Below are positions 58,373 through 64,000 of a stretch of DNA of 64,000 nucleotides, in pieces; position 1 is the stretch's first letter, and each line of letters begins with the position of its first letter. The notes beneath the pieces were generated by a model. The model was not told where the DNA came from and did no database searches. It worked only from the letters and a program-made list of their open reading frames with translations. The DNA lies in assembly GCF_028368855.1 (NCBI RefSeq), contig NZ_JAQNCY010000002.1, positions 1 to 64,000 of the forward strand, read 5' to 3'. The position numbers were made by a program, and so were the translations under genes. Origin of the DNA: Leisingera sp. SS27. GTDB lineage: Bacteria; Pseudomonadota; Alphaproteobacteria; Rhodobacterales; Rhodobacteraceae.

Positions 58373-58607
58373 CGCGGCGGCTTCCTGGCAGGTGCATGTA
58401 TCCGTGGCAGGTTAACGGTGGTTTGGCAGCTTGCCCAGCGCCGCATGCAGCTTGTCTCGAGGGCGTGGAGAATGCAGCACAGGCGCCGGAATTGTTGCTG
58501 CATTTCAGCCGCTTGAACATCTCCCGGCTGCCGTTGCCCCTGCAAGATTGACGCCCCTGCCCCGCCCGCCTAGCCTGCAGCATACGGGTTTAGGGGATTT
58601 CGCAGGA

Positions 58608-59978
58608 ATGCAGCGGGTGGCTTCGCTTTTTGCCGGTCAGGGGATGATTGCGCGGGTGCTGCGCTCGGCCTCCTGGCTAATGATCGGGTATGGCGGCAGC
58701 CAGGCATTGCGGCTGGCCTCGAACCTGATCCTGACGCGCATCCTGTTTCCCGAGGCCTTTGGCCTGATGGCGCTGGTCACGGTGGTGACAGTGGGGTTGT
58801 CGCTGTTCTCGGACGTCGGTATCGGGCCGTCGATTGCCCAGAACAAGCGCGGCGACGATCCGGATTTTCTGGACACTGCCTGGACCATCCAGGTGATCCG
58901 GGGCTTCGGCCTGTGGCTGCTGACCGCACTCCTGGCGTGGCCCGCAGCCGCGTTCTATGGCGCTCCGGAGCTGCTGCTGTATCTGCCCATCGCAGGGGCA
59001 GGTCTGGCCATTGCAGGTTTCAACCCGACACGGATCGAAACCGCGCACCGGCATCTGCTGGCAGGGCGGGTCACGGCACTGGACCTGGCGGGCCAGGCCA
59101 TCGGGCTGGCGGCAATGGTTGGCCTGGCGCTGGCAACGCAATCCGTTATCGCCCTGGTGCTGGGCGGGGTCATTCAGGCTGCGGCCAAACTGGCCCTGTG
59201 CCATTATGGCCTGCCGAGCGCCGCCAACCGGTTCCGCTGGGAGAGAGCGGCGGCGCGGGAGCTGATCCATTTCGGCAAGTGGATCTTCCTCTCTACAGCC
59301 TTCTGGTTCCTGACCTCGCAGGGAGACCGGGCGATCCTTGGGAAATTCGTCTCCCTGGAAGTATTGGGGGTCTATAACATCGGTTATTTTCTGGCGAGTT
59401 TTCCGATGCTCCTGGGCCATGCGGTCAACCAGCGGCTGATGATCCCGGTCTACCGCGACAAGCCTGCGCGAGAGGCACCTGAGAACCTGCGGCGGCAACG
59501 GCAGCTGCGCTGCGGGCTGACGGGCGGCGTTCTCAGTTTGTTGCTAATTATGGCCTGGGCGGGGCCGTGGCTGGTGCAACTGCTCTATGATGACCGTTAC
59601 CTGCAGGCCGGGCCGATGATCGTGCTGATTACCCTGGCACTGGCACCTGCGGTGATCACCATGACTTATGATCAGGCAGCACTGGCAGCGGGCGACAGCC
59701 GCGGATTCTTTGTGTTTTCTGCCGCGCGGGCCTGCCTGCAGACGGGGCTGTTCTTAGGCGGTGTGGCCTGGTTCGGGCTGGCAGGCGGAATTGCGGCACT
59801 GGGCCTGTCGATGCTGGCAGCCTATCCGGTGCTGGTGCGGCTGGCGCGCAGGCATCACGTCTGGGATCCTGTGCATGACGCCGGTTATGCACTTCTGAGC
59901 AGCGCGGCTGGCGGCGCGGCACTCAGCTGGCATTGGACGGAAATCACTGAGATGGCAGCGGCTCTGGGGATGCCTTAG
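58608..59978 (+). CDS. Polysaccharide flippase (Wzx-like, MOP superfamily)
   Basis: The 456-residue membrane protein has about 12-14 transmembrane helices and the Polysacc_synt pattern of Wzx/MurJ-like exporters: VLRSASWLMIGYGGSQALRL, LILTRILFPEAFGLMALVTV and DVGIGPSIAQNKRGDDPDFL near the start, and the mid-protein FLTSQGDRAILGKFVSLEVLG. It is expected to flip undecaprenyl-linked repeat units across the inner membrane. The ATG at 58608 is chosen (AGGGG upstream at 11 bases); the frame is open further upstream to 58431 but that part looks non-coding. Gap 58373-58607 holds divergent promoters only. Confidence 0.87.
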   Translation: MQRVASLFAGQGMIARVLRSASWLMIGYGGSQALRLASNLILTRILFPEAFGLMALVTVVTVGLSLFSDVGIGPSIAQNKRGDDPDFLDTAWTIQVIRGFGLWLLTALLAWPAAAFYGAPELLLYLPIAGAGLAIAGFNPTRIETAHRHLLAGRVTALDLAGQAIGLAAMVGLALATQSVIALVLGGVIQAAAKLALCHYGLPSAANRFRWERAAARELIHFGKWIFLSTAFWFLTSQGDRAILGKFVSLEVLGVYNIGYFLASFPMLLGHAVNQRLMIPVYRDKPAREAPENLRRQRQLRCGLTGGVLSLLLIMAWAGPWLVQLLYDDRYLQAGPMIVLITLALAPAVITMTYDQAALAAGDSRGFFVFSAARACLQTGLFLGGVAWFGLAGGIAALGLSMLAAYPVLVRLARRHHVWDPVHDAGYALLSSAAGGAALSWHWTEITEMAAALGMP

Positions 59979-60084
59979 GCATAGCCTGCAAGCCTACCTG
60001 GATTATTGCCCGAAGATGGGGACAGCCTTGGGCGGAAGCGGCGCCCTCTGCAGGTTTACCGCCGGGGCAGACACCCAACAACGT

Positions 60085-61326
60085 CTAGGCCTTGCGCCGG
60101 AACCACCCGCGGCGCGGCGGGCGGGTGTCCATCACCGGGATGGAAACCACGGGCATCAGGCCGGTTTCACGCTCCATCTGCGCGGCGGTGCGCAGCACCG
60201 GGTGGCGCAGCTCCAGCAGGAAGGCTGCCAGTAAGGCCAGAACGGCACTGGCCGCGGCCCCCATCAGCGCCTTGGTTTTGCGGGCGCCGGTCACCGGGTA
60301 GTCCGGCAGCGGCGCCGGTTCGATCACTGTCAGGCGCTCTGCCTGATGGCTGGCCTCCAGCCGGAAACCGACCTCCGCCTCATTGCGGCGCGCAGTCATC
60401 TGCGCCAGTTCGCCCTGCAATTGCTCCAGCCGGCGGTCATATGCTCCGAGCTGACGCTCGACTTCCGGGGTTGTCTGCAAGGAAGCCTCCAGCCCGGCTC
60501 TGCGCCGTGTCAGCAACGCCTCTTGCGCGTCCAGCGTCGCAAGCTGCTGTTCGGCCTCCTCCTGCAGACGGCGGGCAGTGGCAGCGCGCTCTGTCGACTG
60601 GGCACGGTCGGCTGCACGGCGGATCTCGATCCGCTCGCGGGCAATTTCCAGAAGGCCCTCGTTCATCGCGGCAATCTCAGCCCTGCGGAACTCGATGGTT
60701 CCGGGCAGGGTCACGTCGTTTGCGTTGCGGTAAGCGGCAATCTCATCCTCCAGCGCCGCAACCTGATCCGCCAAGGCCGCTTCCTTCTGAACAAAGAATC
60801 TGAGGGTTTCCCGGGCCTGGTCAATGCGGGTTGACATGCTGAGTTCAACCGTGCGGCGGCCGAACTCGCTGGCAACCTGCTGCGCCTGTTCCGCTGTGGG
60901 CATCCGGGCAGTGATGGTCAGCACCGAAATTGTACCGTCATCGGCGAAGCCTTCGCGGGCGGCCGCAACACCGGTGATCTGCACTGCTGTCCGCAGCTGC
61001 ACCACTTTCTGCAATTCAGTCAGGGAGTCCTGATCCGCATACAGGCCGAATTTCCCGATTATTTCCAGCAATGTCCCACGGGCCATCAGCCGCTGCTCAA
61101 TCAGCTGCATGCGCCGCGCCGAGGAGCCTTCGACCGTGGATTTGGCCAATTCTCCAGCGATTTGCGGCTGGGTGATCTGAAGCACCTCTGCTGTTTCGTA
61201 TTCATGCTGCTGGCTGGCGGCGAACCACAGTGACATCAGACAGCCGAAGACAAACACGCAAAAGATGGTGAACAGCCTGCGCCGCACCATGTCGAGAAAA
61301 TCGCCCAGTGAGTAGATCGGCCCCAT
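60085..61326 (-). CDS. Polysaccharide co-polymerase (Wzz/chain-length determinant-like)
   Basis: The 413-residue protein has the PCP topology: N-terminal helix (FTIFCVFVFGCLMSLWFAAS, about 19-38), a long periplasmic coiled-coil domain (about 175-325, many Glu/Ala/Arg heptads) and a second helix with the proline-rich YPVTGARKTKALMGAAASAV, ending in the cytoplasm with TRPPRRGWFRRKA. It controls length of the polymer made by the Wzy-like protein. It lacks a fused kinase; the separate CpsD-like gene upstream (61445-62371) would be its partner. Its 3' end faces the flippase gene. Confidence 0.88.
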   Translation of the reverse strand: MGPIYSLGDFLDMVRRRLFTIFCVFVFGCLMSLWFAASQQHEYETAEVLQITQPQIAGELAKSTVEGSSARRMQLIEQRLMARGTLLEIIGKFGLYADQDSLTELQKVVQLRTAVQITGVAAAREGFADDGTISVLTITARMPTAEQAQQVASEFGRRTVELSMSTRIDQARETLRFFVQKEAALADQVAALEDEIAAYRNANDVTLPGTIEFRRAEIAAMNEGLLEIARERIEIRRAADRAQSTERAATARRLQEEAEQQLATLDAQEALLTRRRAGLEASLQTTPEVERQLGAYDRRLEQLQGELAQMTARRNEAEVGFRLEASHQAERLTVIEPAPLPDYPVTGARKTKALMGAAASAVLALLAAFLLELRHPVLRTAAQMERETGLMPVVSIPVMDTRPPRRGWFRRKA

Positions 61327-61444
61327 CTGTCTGCTCTCATGCCGCCGGGATCCCCGGCCGTTCCAATTAGATCAAGCCGCACAGGATGCTGCCATGCCTG
61401 ATCTTACACCATAGCAACCGGGCGAAACTATGGCGTATCAGCGC

Positions 61445-62371
61445 TCAGTTCAGCGGGCTTTCCGACTTGCGCGCGCGGTTCAGAACCACGCCCAGCAGCT
61501 CGGTATGGCCAGCAAGCATCTTCTCGCAGGCGGCCAAATGCGCCGCAGTGCTGCTGGTGCCGTCAGAAATCAGCAGCACGCCGTCCACCTGAGGCAGAAA
61601 GGCGGCGGTATCGTCATGCTCCAGCACCGGGGGCAGGTCGAATAGCGCGGTGTCAGCACCGCTGCGCAGCATCAAGTCGTCCACCGCTGCGCTGCAGCTT
61701 CGGCTGTGCAGGATTTCGGCTGCATCCTGATCCTTGGCGCTGTTCAGTCCGACAGCCAGCGACGGCAGAGGGCGCAGCAGCTGATCTTCCATTTGAATGT
61801 CACCGGACAGAAACGCCCCCATGTCAGCAGCGGCCTGGATCCCCATGGCCTGTGCAACCCCAGGGTGCCGGAAGTTCAGATCCATCAGCACGGTGCGGCT
61901 GCCGGGAACCCGGGCCAGGCTGAGCGCGAGGTTGACGGCAGAGAAGGTGCTGCCGCAACCCGACAGCGGGGCGGTCACCGCAACCCGTTTCCACCCGCGT
62001 GCCCGCAGAGTGTGCGAAAGCCGGGTGCGGAGCAGATCAAAGGATTTGGCAGCAGGCGCAGAGCGAAAGCGGCTGACAAGCGGCAACCGCAGCTTTTGTT
62101 CCGCAGTGTTCAGGAATGGAACTTGCCGGATTCGCTCCCAGGGTTCCGGCAAAGTGGCAGGCAGTTGAGCGGTACCAGCCGAAACGGGCGCTTCCAAGGG
62201 GCGCTGCCGCGGCTCACCGGAAGCCGCGGGTGCAGCTTCCGCCGGGGCACGGCGGCGGCGGAACCTCTTGAACCCTTGCTCGCTCATGCCGTTCTCGTCA
62301 TCCTTCTCCAACTTCCGGGTGCCACGCACCGGACTGGCGGTGATGGCCCCTGACACAGCAAAATGCTTCAT
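61445..62371 (-). CDS. CpsD/CapB-like tyrosine kinase-fold protein with degenerate P-loop
   Basis: The 308-residue protein has the BY-kinase ATPase fold: SFDLLRTRLSHTLRARGWKR, the Walker A region VTAPLSGCGSTFSAVNLALS, Walker A' VLMDLNFRHPGVAQAMG and Walker B DTALFDLPPVLEHDD. The lysine normally following the glycine in the P-loop (GxGKT) is replaced by serine (GCGST), and the usual Tyr-rich tail is missing (ends ARKSESPLN). It may be a non-catalytic partner of the Wzz-like protein. Start at 62371 follows GGGAG; the ATG at 62287 is a good alternative, since the first 28 residues are basic and unconserved. Confidence 0.82.
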   Translation of the reverse strand: MKHFAVSGAITASPVRGTRKLEKDDENGMSEQGFKRFRRRRAPAEAAPAASGEPRQRPLEAPVSAGTAQLPATLPEPWERIRQVPFLNTAEQKLRLPLVSRFRSAPAAKSFDLLRTRLSHTLRARGWKRVAVTAPLSGCGSTFSAVNLALSLARVPGSRTVLMDLNFRHPGVAQAMGIQAAADMGAFLSGDIQMEDQLLRPLPSLAVGLNSAKDQDAAEILHSRSCSAAVDDLMLRSGADTALFDLPPVLEHDDTAAFLPQVDGVLLISDGTSSTAAHLAACEKMLAGHTELLGVVLNRARKSESPLN

Positions 62372-62445
62372 AACCGTGCTCCCTGCAATGGCCGGACAGT
62401 CTGATGCCAGCAGGCGGGACGCCGACACAGCATACCAGAAAGGTG

Positions 62446-63240
62446 TTAATACCCCGTCCCCTTCAGCACCACTCCGGCTGTTCGCCAGATCAGCACCAGA
62501 TCCCCGGCAAGCGACAGGCCGCGCCGGTAATCTGCATCCGCCCGGGCACGGCTTGCGAAACTGCCTTCGTTGCGCACGGACACCTGCCAGACGCCCGTAA
62601 TTCCCGGCCGCAGGTCAAAATAGGCACGCGCATCACCATAAAGCGGAAGCTGGTCTGGCATCATTGGGCGCGGGCCGACCAGGCTCATGTCACCCTTCGC
62701 GACGTTCCACAGCTGCGGCAGTTCGTCCAGCGACGTTGCGCGCAGAAAACGGCCGACACGGGTGATCCGCGGATCGTTCTTAAGCTTTTGGGTCTCGTCC
62801 CATTCCTGGCGCAGCGCCGGATCCGTGTCGAGGTAGTGCTGCAGCAGCTGATCGGCATCGCGCACCATGGTGCGCAGCTTCAAGATGCAGAACCTCTGTC
62901 CGCCGCGGCCAAGCCGGGCCTGAGTGTAAAACGGTCTCCCGCCCTCAAGCCAAAGCGCCGCTGCACACACGGCAATAAGCGGAAGGACTACCGGCAGGCT
63001 CAACAGCACCATCAATAGGTCAAGGACCCGCTTGCCGCTTGCTGTGTAGGCCCCGCCTGTGCGCCCCTCTGCGCTCCAGCCGGCCTGACCCGCCGGCGCA
63101 AAACTGTTCAAGGCAGAATTCACATTTGCCGGCTGCATGTGCAGCGGACGGAGGAAAGCGACGGCCTTCGACGCCAGCCTTCCCTCGACCTCAACCCGCA
63201 CAAAGGACAGCCCCGCCCCTCCGGAAGCCGCATCTCTCAT
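62446..63240 (-). CDS. Undecaprenyl-phosphate sugar-1-phosphate transferase (initiating, WcaJ/WbaP type)
   Basis: The 264-residue protein starts polysaccharide assembly by moving a sugar 1-phosphate onto undecaprenyl phosphate. It has one membrane helix ([20 protein letters not shown], about 72-92) and the PHPT catalytic region: [13 protein letters not shown] (Asp-Glu site follows), [36 protein letters not shown] and [17 protein letters not shown]. The first 60 residues carry no known domain. The ATG at 63240 follows AGGGG at 7 bases. It is the first gene of a minus-strand set continuing with the CpsD-like and Wzz-like genes. Confidence 0.9.
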   Translation of the reverse strand: MRDAASGGAGLSFVRVEVEGRLASKAVAFLRPLHMQPANVNSALNSFAPAGQAGWSAEGRTGGAYTASGKRVLDLLMVLLSLPVVLPLIAVCAAALWLEGGRPFYTQARLGRGGQRFCILKLRTMVRDADQLLQHYLDTDPALRQEWDETQKLKNDPRITRVGRFLRATSLDELPQLWNVAKGDMSLVGPRPMMPDQLPLYGDARAYFDLRPGITGVWQVSVRNEGSFASRARADADYRRGLSLAGDLVLIWRTAGVVLKGTGY

Positions 63241-63935
63241 TCCACATCCCCTCACTCCAGCCAGTCCCCACGGCCGGGCCGCCGCTTGAAACGGCGGGCT
63301 TGCACAATTCACCCAGACAGTCCGCGAACCTGAAGCCGCGGATTGCCGTTACTGATTTTCAGGTTCGAAACGGGGCGCGCCCCCACGCGCCCGCGCCTTT
63401 TTCTTTCGGCAGCCTCAAATAAACGGCTGCGGTGCAATCCTGCACTCCGCCTTAATTAGGACATATTTAGACAATTGCGCGCAAAATTTTCATTTCACCG
63501 CAAAATGTACCGGAAACACGTGTTCCGCCGGGAAAACGAGGAAACGATTGCTGAAAAATATGCGGATTGTTTCCCCGGCAAGGGAAGTCTTTCGGGAATC
63601 AAAGCACTGCCTCACGCAAGCTTTCTTTACGCAACAGCACCGGAATGCCTGTTAAATGGCAAGGCTTTGCAAAGACAGGTCCGAAGAATGGACTTTCCAT
63701 TTCATAGACAATTGCCCGTGCAGCCCGCAATTCCCTAGAAATGGGGACACGGCGTTCGTGCGTTCCTCACCTTAGTTTCAGCATTTCGCGTGACCGCGGG
63801 CATTTGGGTTCACGGGCAGCCCGCGCGCCTTTACATCTCTGCCCCCTGCCTCTGCCTCTGCCTGGCGGCGCACTTGCCCGATTCCGGTTTCGCGGCCATA
63901 AGCTTTGGCACAGGGGTAATAGAGGACGTAGGGTG
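63241..63935. other. Long gene-free interval at the right end of the polysaccharide locus
   Basis: About 700 bases without a convincing gene. It is richer in A/T than the coding parts (63440-63560 especially) and so probably holds promoters for the minus-strand transferase operon and the gene that begins at 63936. I note the palindrome TTGCGCGCAA at 63475-63484 and the small dyad GTGCA-atcc-TGCAC near 63432. The frame 63778-63996 on the minus strand is not convincing. No terminator, tRNA or repeat seen. Confidence 0.4.
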
Positions 63936-64000
63936 ATGATTCAGCCTGCCGGCAAGGGCGCCAAGTGGCTGGCCGCCAATCTGGACGGAACAGCACTGAC
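63936..64000 (+). CDS. Possible gene start running off the window
   Basis: An ATG behind GAGGACGTAGGGTG opens a frame reading MIQPAGKGAKWLAANLDGT before the window ends. Only 21 codons are available, no family can be named, and the frame could close just outside. The call rests on the ribosome-binding-like sequence and on the clean composition of the short peptide. Confidence 0.35.
   Translation, partial: MIQPAGKGAKWLAANLDGTAL

Noticed and set aside
63778-63996. Minus-strand open frame at the right edge
   Set aside because: No ribosome binding site or family signal, Arg-rich shadow-like composition; the plus-strand ATG at 63936 with a ribosome-binding-like sequence is a better candidate.
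1-64000. CRISPR array or prophage
   Set aside because: No regularly spaced direct repeats and no cas or phage structural genes were seen; the only mobile-element signal is the IS fragment at the left edge.

Overview
The window looks like a chromosomal segment of a marine alphaproteobacterium of the Rhodobacterales, probably a Leisingera/Phaeobacter-type roseobacter. The pointers are high GC content, a phosphatidylcholine synthase, a DUF484-xerC pair, CtrA-type TTAA-N7-TTAA boxes, and roseobacter-style GC-rich intergenic hairpin repeats. The genus is inference; no search was run. No rRNA, tRNA or CRISPR array was seen. One insertion sequence (IS3 type) is cut by the left edge.

Layout. 1-7 kb: IS3 fragment, a small unknown gene, priA(-), fsa(+), a dispersed repeat, DUF484-xerC(+), a small cysteine-rich protein and pcs(+). 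7-11.6 kb: ogt(-), two small unknown genes(+), then an operon on the minus strand with one membrane-anchored protein and two tandem LysM/solute-binding proteins. Four TTAA-N7-TTAA boxes stand upstream of these last three transcription units, which suggests a small CtrA regulon. 11.8-29 kb: housekeeping and metabolic genes: ileS, a DUF2269/SDR-DoxX pair, a truncated haemoglobin, a YcjX/GNAT/YcjF-like operon, truA, a NYN-LOTUS protein, a 2-hydroxyacid dehydrogenase, a GFA protein, an orphan gcvH, a glutamine synthetase-like gene divergent from its probable IclR regulator, a GAPDH, a membrane protein and a winged-helix protein. 29.6-35 kb: tamA-tamB.

35-63 kb is a surface-polysaccharide locus: glycosyltransferases, a WecG/TagA-type transferase, a Wzy-like polymerase, a Wzx-like flippase, a Wzz-like co-polymerase, a CpsD-like partner and an initiating sugar-phosphate transferase. 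Embedded in it is a tightly coupled seven-gene plus-strand operon (40.0-57.0 kb): type I PKS - glycosyltransferase - NRPS - phosphopantetheinyl transferase - SGNH hydrolase - SGNH/glycoside-hydrolase fusion - glycosyltransferase. Five of its six junctions are 4-bp ATGA overlaps and the sixth is a 5-bp gap.

The most exciting part is this operon. The NRPS is formyltransferase - partial condensation lobe - adenylation domain interrupted by a luciferase-like monooxygenase - carrier protein, with an adenylation code read by eye as close to the glycine code. The PKS is KS-AT-KR-DH-ACP-TE, with KR before DH and altered DH motifs. A simple reading is that the NRPS loads and formylates (and perhaps oxidises) glycine, the PKS extends it by one C2 unit and reduces it, and the TE releases a short formamido acid. 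Because polysaccharide genes are translationally coupled to the assembly line, the product may be attached to, or made together with, an exported glycan or glycolipid.
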